Source: G963691835 sp963691835
Lineage (GTDB): Bacteria; Pseudomonadota; Alphaproteobacteria; Thalassobaculales; Thalassobaculaceae
Direction of reading: 5' to 3'
NCBI GenBank assembly: GCA_963691835.1
Contig: OY829383.1
Coordinates: 1,240,001 to 1,304,000 of the forward strand
DNA: 64,000 bases
This document shows, one piece after another, positions 9,348 to 22,210 of this stretch (positions are counted from its first letter, which is position 1; each line of letters opens with the position of its first letter). The notes under the pieces were generated by a model. The model did no database searches and had not been told where the DNA came from. It saw only the letters and a program-made list of their open reading frames with translations. The position numbers and the translations under genes were made by a program.

Positions 9348-9369
9348 TATCATCTGGGGGAGCCATTCC

Positions 9370-9939
9370 ATGAGTGTTGTTCACAACCCGATTGACGACC
9401 AAACCGCAGACAGCGGCGCATCCACTGCTGCGTCCGAATTCGGGGGAGCGTTGACCGTTGAGATGATGGGAACATCAGAGCACCTGGTCATCTGGGCGAT
9501 CCGGCAATGGGTTTCGGATCATAAGAACCGGGTGCCCGAGCACACCCTGATCCAGAATGGTTTCGCGGCCGCGTACGTGGACACGGCGTTTGGTCCGTTT
9601 GATACGCTTATGACCCTTTCGGCTACGACAGCCACCCGAGTGCTCGATGTCCGTTGTCTCAAGTGCAAAGGGGTCGGTGATGGGGAGGTGGATATCCTCT
9701 CCGTTATCTCATTGATCCAGGCGGGTCGGGGAGATCTGGCGTGCATCCGCCTGGGGAGTTGGTTACCCCCTGCCGCCGTTCGCCATGGTTTATCCGCCGC
9801 CGACAGGCTGGCGCGCGTGCTGGAACGGGGCGGTCACACGATCTGGCTAAGGGCCGAGTACGTGATGCCAACCGAAGAGACGTTGAGCGACAAACGTCCT
9901 TCAGAGGTGCTGCCGCGTGTTCCCGCCACCCTTCAATAA
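9370..9939 (+). CDS. Uncharacterised protein behind Fur-like boxes, with a CxxC motif
   Basis: A 189-residue protein without a recognisable family. The start at 9370 follows GGGGGAG at 9355-9361; an in-frame start 27 bases upstream would fall inside iron box 2. No signal peptide is visible. The middle has an isolated Cys pair (VRCLKCKGVGDGE) and the C-terminal half is helical (GLSAADRLARVLERGG) followed by WLRAEYVMP. The two Fur-like boxes directly upstream suggest expression under iron starvation, so a role in iron or heme handling is a guess from context only. Confidence 0.65.
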   Translation: MSVVHNPIDDQTADSGASTAASEFGGALTVEMMGTSEHLVIWAIRQWVSDHKNRVPEHTLIQNGFAAAYVDTAFGPFDTLMTLSATTATRVLDVRCLKCKGVGDGEVDILSVISLIQAGRGDLACIRLGSWLPPAAVRHGLSAADRLARVLERGGHTIWLRAEYVMPTEETLSDKRPSEVLPRVPATLQ

Positions 9940-10215
9940 GCCGGGGCCGGTCGGATGTGTGATGCGTGTCAGGCCTTTGAAGCGTCAGCGTTGTCGCGCC
10001 TGCCCATATCCAGATGAGCGAGGGAAGAAACCGAAGTACTGGACGAACACGCCTTCGACAGCCAGACGGACTTCCCCACCGTCGCGGCGTTGCCGGTGGC
10101 CGTGACCGACCGTGCGTGTCCTTGGCGTCTTTCGCGGGATTGGCTCCCGGGTCTGACACTGGCACAGGATTGCTTGTAACAAACCGCACGCACTTTGATT
10201 GAAAGGACGGCAACG

Positions 10216-10647
10216 CTATTCCGGCACCATGTCGCCGCTGCCGCCCGCCTCTATGGGCATGTCCTTGAACTTGGGCAGCCCGTCCCGGATGGGCAGGATC
10301 GCGTTCTCGTAGTTTATGTGAAGCGTCGGGCGGAACTCCAGGTCACGGACGAGACCCGCGAAGATGTCGAAAAGGCCTGCATCGAAGAGATAAACACCGA
10401 CGGGGCCGTTGCATATGCTGCAAGAGTATCGTCCACCTTCGCTATGGCCGGACGCTGAGTAGTGACGGAGCTTGTCTTCGCCTTTGACGAACCGGATCTT
10501 GTCCCGCGGCCACAACACGGGCGCATTCACCGGCGCACCAGAGAACTGCCGACAACTATTGCAGTGGCAATAGCACTGAATGATGGGCTCACCGTCCGCT
10601 TCAATCTGTACGGCACCGCAAGAACAGCTCGCGTGATATGTCGTCAT
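10216..10647 (-). CDS. GFA/CENP-V domain protein (glutathione-dependent formaldehyde-activating-like)
   Basis: A 143-residue zinc-binding protein of the GFA family. The metal cysteines are visible: CSCGAVQ near residue 8, CYCHCNSC near residue 25 and YSCSICNGPVG near residue 77. The length fits single-domain GFA proteins, most of which have no proven substrate; the formaldehyde role belongs to a few members. The start at MTTYHASC is preferred over an ATG 14 codons upstream because the family begins close to the first CxC. It stands alone between unrelated genes. Confidence 0.87.
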   Translation of the reverse strand: MTTYHASCSCGAVQIEADGEPIIQCYCHCNSCRQFSGAPVNAPVLWPRDKIRFVKGEDKLRHYSASGHSEGGRYSCSICNGPVGVYLFDAGLFDIFAGLVRDLEFRPTLHINYENAILPIRDGLPKFKDMPIEAGGSGDMVPE

Positions 10648-10764
10648 GGCTTGCGGCCCCTCCAGATCCAGAGACTTAACGCCATACAACCATACGAATC
10701 CGGCCCCTACGAGGTCGATGTTAGATCTTGAGAAGTCGGCGGCGGCAATAAAGCACGAACCGCC

Positions 10765-11790
10765 TTACTCGGCTTTGATCTGCCGGCTCGCGTCAAAATC
10801 GCTCAACGTCTCATAGAACCGGTCCGCCGGGCCGACGATACGCGGATCCGGCTTCAGCGCGATCTCGGTATCGGCCCCCGGGTATGGCAATGACCCGAGG
10901 AAGTACCGGAGACAGTTCAGGCGTGCCCGCTTCTTGTCATCGGAGCGAACCACCGTCCACGGGGAATCCGCTGTGTGGGTGTAGAAAAACATCCGTTCTT
11001 TCGCATCGGAGTAGTCATCCCAAAGATCCAACGATTCAACGTCAACCGGGCTCAACTTCCACTGCTTCAGAGGGTCATTGTTGCGCATCTGAAACCGGCG
11101 CAACTGCTCTTGCTGGCTGACCGAGAACCAGAACTTGAAGAGGCGAATTCCGCTACGGACCAACATGCGTTCGAGCTCGGGAACCTGCCGCATGAACTCC
11201 ATGTACTCGGCCGGTGAACAGAACCCCATGACTTTCTCGACGCCAGCCCGGTTGTACCAGGAGCGGTCGAACAGGACGATTTCCCCCCTGGTCGGGAGAT
11301 GCTGGACATAGCGTTGGAAATACCACTGCCCCCTCTCCTCCTCGGTCGGCTTCTCCAAGGCAACAACACGAGCCCCGCGGGGGTTCAGATGTTCCATGAA
11401 CCGTTTGATGGTACCGCCCTTGCCGGCCGCATCACGGCCTTCAAAGATCACGATGATCCGCTGGCCGGTATCCTTGACCCAGTTCTGAACCTTCAGCAGC
11501 TCAATCTGGAGTTCCTGCTTGCGCGCTTCGTACTGATCGCGGCGCATCCGGCGTTTGTAGGGGTAATTCGCAGGCAATGCAGCGGCCCGCCCTGCCCGCA
11601 ACGCGCGATCGTGCAGCAACAGGGCGTGGCTTTTATGGACCGACGCACGATGTGACGGGCGCGGCGGTTTTTTCCCAGAACCGGACCTAGGCTCATTCTC
11701 AGCGGGAAGGGGCTCAGACGGGCTGGGCTTCTTGCCCTTTCCAATGGACTTTCCGGAGTCTCCGTCCCGGTCTTTCGTCATGATCGCCAT
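10765..11790 (-). CDS. ppk2: Polyphosphate kinase 2
   Basis: A 341-residue PPK2-family enzyme, which uses polyphosphate to phosphorylate nucleotides, usually ADP or GDP. A charged, low-complexity N-terminal tail of about 70 residues precedes the core. Walker A is GRDAAGKGGT, the lid and Walker B parts are FDRSWYNRAGVEKVMGF, and the tail GSLPYPG is typical. A single kinase domain of this length points to the polyP-dependent nucleoside diphosphate-forming class. The start at 11790 has GAGGGG seven bases ahead; an in-frame ATG 66 bases upstream is less likely. Confidence 0.9.
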   Translation of the reverse strand: MAIMTKDRDGDSGKSIGKGKKPSPSEPLPAENEPRSGSGKKPPRPSHRASVHKSHALLLHDRALRAGRAAALPANYPYKRRMRRDQYEARKQELQIELLKVQNWVKDTGQRIIVIFEGRDAAGKGGTIKRFMEHLNPRGARVVALEKPTEEERGQWYFQRYVQHLPTRGEIVLFDRSWYNRAGVEKVMGFCSPAEYMEFMRQVPELERMLVRSGIRLFKFWFSVSQQEQLRRFQMRNNDPLKQWKLSPVDVESLDLWDDYSDAKERMFFYTHTADSPWTVVRSDDKKRARLNCLRYFLGSLPYPGADTEIALKPDPRIVGPADRFYETLSDFDASRQIKAE

Positions 11791-12199
<409 letters not shown>

Positions 12200-12267
12200 T
12201 GAGGGGGTTGGGGGATGTTTGTGAGATGGTGATGAGGTTTGTTTGGTTGTGAGGGCTGCTTTCAAGA

Positions 12268-12382
12268 CCTGGCGGCGACCTACTCTCCCACGCCTTAAGA
12301 CGCAGTACCATCGGCGCTGAGGGTTTTCACGGCCGAGTTCGGGATGGGATCGGGTGCGGGCCCCTCGCCATGACCACCAGGT
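12268..12382 (-). rRNA. rrf: 5S ribosomal RNA
   Basis: About 115 nt. The minus strand starts CCTGGTGGTCATGGCGAGGG, contains CCCGATCCCATCCCGAACTC and ends with GGGAGAGTAGGTCGCCGCCA, the standard 5S landmarks. Ends are estimated to within a few bases. Confidence 0.95.
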
Positions 12383-12621
12383 CATGGAAGCAGCGCTCCG
12401 GGCCGGGGCTTTTGGGCGCCCGGTCCGAGAACCAAGGTTGTGTGACCGCGGGCCTTCGACTGGGATGTCCAGGATTGGACTCCCGTTGGAAGGACCGGTT
12501 GGGAAGGGAGGATCGATTGCCCGTTATGTTGATAGCCTGTTGTACGGATGCTTTTGTATAGGGCATCCCTGGGTTTTAGGCTTTGGGCAACGGTCTCCCG
12601 CTCGTGTCCGCGAGGGGAAGC

Positions 12622-15351
<2,730 letters not shown>

Positions 15352-15651
15352 TCGCCTCCCTCGCAGACACCAGCGGGAGATAACCCCCGCAAGGTCTCCT
15401 TTAAGGAAGACACAAGCTTTAGTTTCCCATGACGATCCAGCACACATCACCAAAGCAAAAGCCCCAATGACGCGCAAAACCAGATCGCCCGGTCACACAC
15501 CTCTTCACCATGTCAAACAGCCGACGCATGCTCATGACGAGCACGCCCCAATCTCTAAGTCCGTCCAGATCCGAACACCACGCCCCCCTCGCGCCCCCTA
15601 AAGGCGCGGCAGGAAGGGCCCGTGTGGCGGCTGCAACCAGCGCCATAATCT
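15352..15651 (-). other. rRNA spacer between 23S and tRNA-Ile
   Basis: A transcribed spacer with no gene. It should hold processing stems for the 23S 5' end. The rest of the spacer, between the two tRNAs (15729-15815), contains two diverged copies of a roughly 25-base unit, AGATCATCTTGGCAGATCAT followed by AGATCATCTCGGCAGATCAC, at 15751-15800. Confidence 0.7.
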
Positions 15652-15728
15652 TGGTGGGCCAGGGAAGACTTGAACTTCCGACCTCACGCTTATCAAGCGC
15701 GCGCTCTAACCAACTGAGCTACTAGCCC
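15652..15728 (-). tRNA. tRNA-Ile (GAT)
   Basis: A 77-nt tRNA in the rRNA spacer. The minus strand starts GGGCTAGTAGCTCAGTTGG, the anticodon loop is TTGATAA (GAT), the T-loop TTCAAGT, and CCA is encoded. The acceptor pairs GGGCTAG with CTGGCCC. It lies on the 23S side of tRNA-Ala, the reverse of the usual order. Confidence 0.96.
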
Positions 15729-15815
15729 CAACACGCAAAAGATACCAACCAGATCATCTTGGCAGATCATCCCAGAAGATCATCTCGGCAGATCACCCCG
15801 GCCAGCACCGCACCC

Positions 15816-15891
15816 TGGTGGAGGCGGACGGGATCGAACCGACGACCTGAAGCTTGCAAAGCTACCGCTCTCCCAACTGAGCTACGCCCCC
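15816..15891 (-). tRNA. tRNA-Ala (TGC)
   Basis: A 76-nt tRNA in the rRNA spacer. The minus strand starts GGGGGCGTAGCTCAGTTGGG, with the loop TTTGCAA (TGC), T-loop TTCGATC and encoded CCA. The anticodon stem (GTAGC with GCTTC) contains one T-T mismatch. It lies on the 16S side of tRNA-Ile. Confidence 0.96.
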
Positions 15892-16015
15892 GACCGAGAC
15901 CACCAAAACGCCCACACAGACCAGCACACGCCAGCCCGCGCAGACGCACGGTACCCTCGTCATTCGGATCCGGAAGGGATGCGCCGACGGCGACCATGCC
16001 ATCTCGACACGGCGT

Positions 16016-17506
<1,491 letters not shown>

Positions 17507-18008
17507 GATCTCTCCACCATCCCCCACCAGCCGCTTAACACGACCAACAGAAAACAGCAGATCAACAAGAGCTCCTGCACATTACTTAGCATTGGCTAAG
17601 GATGCACAGCAGCTAAAAACCACGCCAATCAGGCACAGCCGCCGCCCGCGCATCCCTTCCGACTATTCACCTGTCAAAAAGCGGTCGCCGCGCCCCCGGA
17701 AGGGCTTCCGTCGGCGACGGGAGGCGCTGTATAGGCCCGGCCCGGGACGCTGTAAACACCTTTTTTGAGCCGGGCGGAAAAAAAGCCGTAACGGGCCGGA
17801 ATCCGCATTCCGCATCGCGGGAAGTTGAGATTGTTACGGCTGACACCCGGTTTGAAGACATTGTGGCAAACTTCTGAAAAAGTAGGTCTTTCGGTTGACA
17901 GTATGCAGCGCGAATCACAAGATTCCCCATCGGAGGGGGGATTGACGTCTACCCTTGTTCTGAGGTCTGAGGAGGCCGAGGGACGCAGGATGTCGGATCG
18001 GAGGCTGG
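17507..18008. other. rRNA operon leader and divergent promoter region
   Basis: About 500 bases with no supported gene. It holds the leftward rRNA promoter (listed separately) and the 5' leader of the rRNA transcript. On the plus strand TTGACA at 17895-17900, 17 bases before CAAGAT, is a weak candidate promoter for the M23 peptidase. A pair of A/T tracts at about 17760-17790 lies just upstream of the rRNA -35 and could act as an UP element. Confidence 0.6.
17728..17756 (-). promoter_or_regulatory. rRNA operon promoter
   Basis: On the minus strand TTTACA (17756-17751) and TATACA (17733-17728) are separated by exactly 17 bases of GC-rich sequence, a textbook strong sigma-70 promoter. An A/T tract lies directly upstream of the -35. 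Transcription would start near 17720, about 215 bases before the 16S gene. Confidence 0.8.
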
Positions 18009-19379
18009 ATGTTGCGGCTGGTATTGATGGCGGGTGTGGTCGGCGTGACCACCGCTGGCGGGGCTTATCTCGGCACGATGCTGAATGAGACGGGGTCCGC
18101 GGACCCGTCAGCCCAGGAAGTCTATGGCCCTGCCCTCGTTAAACCGGCCCACGCCATCACCGTTCCCGATCCAGCCGATACGGCCGAGACCGCTCAGGTT
18201 TCGCCGGCGTTGCCGACCGTCGAGGAAGTCGCGACTGCGACCGTATCGCCAAAGACGACGACGGTCTCTGTCGGTCGCGGCGACACGCTCATGCGGCTAT
18301 TGACGAAAAACGATGTACCCCGCACCGACGCGCACGCCGTGGTCACGGCGTTGGAGCCGGTGTTCGATCTGAGACGCCTGCAGATCGGTCAGGAATTCGC
18401 TCTCACCTTTACGCCTGAAGAAGACGGGCAGGGCGGTTTGGGCCGGTTGGAAGGCGTTCAATTCGCAGCGGCCCCCGGCAAAGACATTGAGGTCAGCCTC
18501 AAGTCCGGCGACGGATGGGTGGCACGGTCCATTGAACACGCGCTGGTTCGCAAAGACAGCCGGGTTGCGGGCTCGATCGAGACGAGCCTTTATGATGCCG
18601 CACTCGCAGCCGAGATGCCCATCGACATTCTCCTGCGCATGATCCGTCTGTTCAGTTACGACGTGGACTTCCAACGGGATATCCAGTCCGGCGACAGCTT
18701 TGACGTTCTGTTTGAGCGGGATCTCAACGACGAAGGGGATGTCGTCAAACTGGGCGAGATGGTCTATGCGGCGATGACGCTGAGTGGGAAGGAGTATGCC
18801 TACTACCGGCACACACCCTCCAGCGGTTTCACCGACTTTTTCGACAAGAACGGAAAGTCCGTGCGGAAAGCGCTGATGCGGACCCCCATCAACGGCGCCC
18901 GTTTGACCTCCCGGTTCGGGAAGCGGAAGCACCCCATTCTCGGCTACACGAAAATGCACCGGGGTGTGGACTTTGGAGCGCCTACGGGGACGCCGATCAT
19001 GGCCGCCGGCGACGGTGTCGTCGACTACGTCGGCCGGAACGGTGCCTACGGAAAGTACATCCGGCTCCGGCATCATGACTCGTACAAGACCGCCTATGCC
19101 CACCTGTCTCGCTACGCAAAGGGCCTGAGCAAAGGGACCCGGGTCCGCCAGGGGGAGACCATTGGGTACGTGGGCTCAACGGGGCGCTCGACCGGCCCGC
19201 ACCTGCACTATGAGGTCATTCGTGAGGGCCGCAGACTGAACCCGATGAGCGTCAAGATCCCCGCCGGGGAGACGCTTAAAGGCAAGGATCTGAAGCAGTT
19301 CGCCAACGCCCGCGCGACCGCGGATACGCGACTCGCCAAGACCGAAGGCAGCCTGTCGGTCGCGATCAAAGCGGACTAG
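18009..19379 (+). CDS. M23 family peptidoglycan endopeptidase
   Basis: A 456-residue envelope protein. The first 25 residues form a signal or anchor segment, then comes a proline/threonine-rich stretch, a LysM- or OapA-like segment (SVGRGDTLMRLLTKNDV, about residue 88) and a C-terminal M23 zinc peptidase domain. Catalytic and metal residues are visible in HRGVDFGAP (about residue 317) and PHLHYE (about residue 398). Such proteins cut peptidoglycan cross-links during growth or division, or activate amidases. GGAGG just before 18009 supports the start. It is transcribed away from the rRNA operon and converges on the formate dehydrogenase genes. Confidence 0.92.
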   Translation: MLRLVLMAGVVGVTTAGGAYLGTMLNETGSADPSAQEVYGPALVKPAHAITVPDPADTAETAQVSPALPTVEEVATATVSPKTTTVSVGRGDTLMRLLTKNDVPRTDAHAVVTALEPVFDLRRLQIGQEFALTFTPEEDGQGGLGRLEGVQFAAAPGKDIEVSLKSGDGWVARSIEHALVRKDSRVAGSIETSLYDAALAAEMPIDILLRMIRLFSYDVDFQRDIQSGDSFDVLFERDLNDEGDVVKLGEMVYAAMTLSGKEYAYYRHTPSSGFTDFFDKNGKSVRKALMRTPINGARLTSRFGKRKHPILGYTKMHRGVDFGAPTGTPIMAAGDGVVDYVGRNGAYGKYIRLRHHDSYKTAYAHLSRYAKGLSKGTRVRQGETIGYVGSTGRSTGPHLHYEVIREGRRLNPMSVKIPAGETLKGKDLKQFANARATADTRLAKTEGSLSVAIKAD

Positions 19380-19441
19380 GCGACCAGCCGGCCGGGGCGG
19401 CTGACAGCCGCTCCTCCCAAATCCCAAGAGATTGGGCCTGT

Positions 19442-22210
19442 TTATTCGGCGGCCACCTGACTTGGCACCTTTTCCAGCCGGGCGGCGGAAAATTTGAGCT
19501 CCGGGATCTTGCCGAATGGATCAAGGGCGGGATTGGTCAGGAAGTTCACCGGCGCCTCGGTCCAGCAGAACGGGATGAAAACGACCCCCGCAGGCACGGC
19601 CACGTCGCTTCGCGCGACGAGATCGATTTCGCCCCGTCGTGTGGCCACCCGAACCGTCTCACCTGGTGAGATGCCCCAGGCCGCCAGATCCGCCGGAGCC
19701 ACATGGACCTGAGCCTCCGGCTCGATCGCATCCAGCACGGTCGCGCGGCGGGTCATCGCCCCGGTGTGCCAATGCTCCAGCAAGCGGCCCGTGGTCAGCA
19801 CCAGCGGATACGCATCATCGGGCACCTCATCGGGCGGAAGGATCTCGGCCGGCACCAGCTTCCCGCGGCCCGACGCCGTGGGGAAGCCGTCACCGAAGAT
19901 CACACCCCGCCCTTCCGACATCTCGTCGGCGCACGGATATGTCACCGCCCCTTCACGCTCCAACCGCTCCCACGTAATCCCGGTCAGCGACGGCATTACT
20001 TGCCGCATCTCCGCGAAAACGTCCTTCGGTCCCTCATAACCCCAGTTGAGGCCGATGCGGTTCGCGATCTCCTGAATGATCCACCAGTCCTGGCGGGCAT
20101 TCCCGGGAGGCGGCACCGCGGGCCGGCCCATCTGAACCCGCCGGTCGGTGTTGGTGAACGTCCCCTGTTTCTCCGGCGCGGCAGACGCGGGCAGGACCAC
20201 GTCCGCGTAGGCCGCCGTCTCGGTCAGGAAAATGTCCTGGACCACCAGATGCTCCAGCTTCTCGAGTGCGGCCCTCAGATGGTGCTGATCGGGCTCCGAC
20301 ATCGCGGGGTTCTCCCCCATGATGTAAACCGCCTTGATCTCGTCGGCATGGATCGCCTCGGTGATCTCAACCACTGTCAAGCCGGGTTTGTCGTCGAGAT
20401 CCGTTCCCCAGAACGACTCGTAGCGGGAGCGGTTCGCCTCGGCCCCGACGGGCTTGTAGTCCGGATAGACCATCGGGATCAGACCGGCATCCGACGCGCC
20501 CTGAACGTTGTTCTGCCCCCGTAGCGGATGCAGCCCGGTCCCCGGCCGGCCGACCTGACCACACAGCAGTGCCAACGAGATCAGGCAGCGGGCGTTGTCC
20601 GTACCGTGGGTGTGCTGAGACACGCCCATGCCCCAGAAGATGATCGCCCGCTCCGCCGTCGCATAGACCCAGGCGATCTCCCGGATGCGCTCCGCCGGGA
20701 TACCGCAGATGGGCGACATCCGCTCCGGCGTGAACTCAGCGACCCGGGTCCTGAGATCTTCGAAGCCCTCGGTGAAGCCGTCCACGTATTGCTGGTCGTG
20801 CAGCTGCTCATCCAAGATGGTGTGGATCATGCCGTTCAGCAGCGCCACGTCGCTGCCGGGACGATGCTGAACCATATGGGTCGCATGCCGGGTCAGGGTC
20901 TGCCCGCGGGGGTCCATGATGATCAGGTTCGCCCCGTCCTTCGCGGCGTTCTTGATGAAGGTCGCGGCAACCGGGTGGTTCACTGTCGGGTTCGCACCAA
21001 TGACAATGATGACGTCGGCGTTCCCCGCCTCCACGAACGGAGCCGTCACCGCGCCGGAGCCGATCGTTTCCATCAGTGCGGCGACCGACGAGGCGTGACA
21101 CAGACGGGTGCAGTGATCGACGTTGTTGGTGCCGAAGCCAACCCGGACAAGCTTCTGCACCAGATAGGCTTCCTCGTTCGAGCCTTTTGCAGACCCAAAC
21201 CCCGCGAGGCCTTTGCCCCCTTCCCGGTCGCGCACGGTCTTGAGACCGGCCGCGGCGCGGTCCAGCGCTTCCTCCCAGGTGGCTTCCCGGAAGTGGGTCC
21301 AGGGATTGGACGGGTTCATCGGAAGCGAACCCGCCTTGGGTACATCCTCCCGCCGGATCAGCGGAACGGTGAGACGTTCATCGCTGTGTACGTAGTCAAA
21401 GCCATAGCGGCCCTTAACACATAGCCGGGAGCTGTTGGCCGGACCCGGCCGACCATCAACGGCGATGATCCGGTCGTCTTTCACATTGTAGGTGAGCTGG
21501 CAACCAACGCCGCAATAAGGGCAAACGGAGTCGACTTTCCGGTCCACCGCACCCGCGAACACGCCATTCTCGTCGAGTTGCTTTTTCGGCATAAGCGCAC
21601 CGGTCGGGCACGCCTGGACGCATTCACCACAGCCAACACAGGTGCTGGCGCCCATATCGTCACCGAAGTCGAACACGATATGCGCGTTTGGGCCCCGCCC
21701 GGCCATGCCGATCACGTCGTTGACCTGGACTTCCCGGCAGGCCCGGACGCAAAGACCGCATTGGATACAGGCGTCCATGTTGACGGCGATCGCCGGATGG
21801 CTTGAGTCCGCCGAGGGACGGTCCGCCTTCTCAAACCGGCTTTCCGAGACCGCCATCTCGTCGGCGAAATGCCAGAGCGTCGAGTTCGGGTCGTGGGCCA
21901 CGTCCTTTTCCGGCTGGTCGGTGATCAACAGCTCCATAACCATCCGGCGCGCTGTCTTCGCCCGTTCCGACGCCGTCGTGACCTTCATTCCTTCATTGGG
22001 TGTGCGCAAGCAAGAGGCGGCCAGAACCCGCTCACCCTCGATCTCCACCATGCAGGCGCGACAGTTGCCGTCGGGCCGATACCCGTCGGCTGGCGTGTAG
22101 CAAAGGTGCGGGATCTCGACGCCCCGCCGGTTGGCGACCTGCCAGATCGTTTCATCCGGGGCAGCGGTGACGGTCTCTCCGTCGAGCTCGAAGGTGATCG
22201 GGCCGGTCAT
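19442..22210 (-). CDS. fdsA: Formate dehydrogenase alpha subunit, NAD-dependent type
   Basis: A 922-residue molybdenum or tungsten bis-guanine-dinucleotide enzyme subunit oxidising formate to CO2. In order: [2Fe-2S] domain (Cys 37, 50, 53, 67), two ferredoxin motifs (CIQCGLCVRAC, CVGCGECVQAC), a proximal cluster (CPYCGVGC), and the catalytic domain. In NNVDHCTRLCH the metal ligand aligned with selenocysteine of FDH-H is Cys 371. No cysteine lies between the [2Fe-2S] and ferredoxin parts, where NuoG-like proteins have a His-Cys cluster. It overlaps the upstream fused subunit by 4 bases. Genes for FdsC/FdhD-type maturation factors are not adjacent. Confidence 0.95.
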   Translation of the reverse strand: MTGPITFELDGETVTAAPDETIWQVANRRGVEIPHLCYTPADGYRPDGNCRACMVEIEGERVLAASCLRTPNEGMKVTTASERAKTARRMVMELLITDQPEKDVAHDPNSTLWHFADEMAVSESRFEKADRPSADSSHPAIAVNMDACIQCGLCVRACREVQVNDVIGMAGRGPNAHIVFDFGDDMGASTCVGCGECVQACPTGALMPKKQLDENGVFAGAVDRKVDSVCPYCGVGCQLTYNVKDDRIIAVDGRPGPANSSRLCVKGRYGFDYVHSDERLTVPLIRREDVPKAGSLPMNPSNPWTHFREATWEEALDRAAAGLKTVRDREGGKGLAGFGSAKGSNEEAYLVQKLVRVGFGTNNVDHCTRLCHASSVAALMETIGSGAVTAPFVEAGNADVIIVIGANPTVNHPVAATFIKNAAKDGANLIIMDPRGQTLTRHATHMVQHRPGSDVALLNGMIHTILDEQLHDQQYVDGFTEGFEDLRTRVAEFTPERMSPICGIPAERIREIAWVYATAERAIIFWGMGVSQHTHGTDNARCLISLALLCGQVGRPGTGLHPLRGQNNVQGASDAGLIPMVYPDYKPVGAEANRSRYESFWGTDLDDKPGLTVVEITEAIHADEIKAVYIMGENPAMSEPDQHHLRAALEKLEHLVVQDIFLTETAAYADVVLPASAAPEKQGTFTNTDRRVQMGRPAVPPPGNARQDWWIIQEIANRIGLNWGYEGPKDVFAEMRQVMPSLTGITWERLEREGAVTYPCADEMSEGRGVIFGDGFPTASGRGKLVPAEILPPDEVPDDAYPLVLTTGRLLEHWHTGAMTRRATVLDAIEPEAQVHVAPADLAAWGISPGETVRVATRRGEIDLVARSDVAVPAGVVFIPFCWTEAPVNFLTNPALDPFGKIPELKFSAARLEKVPSQVAAE

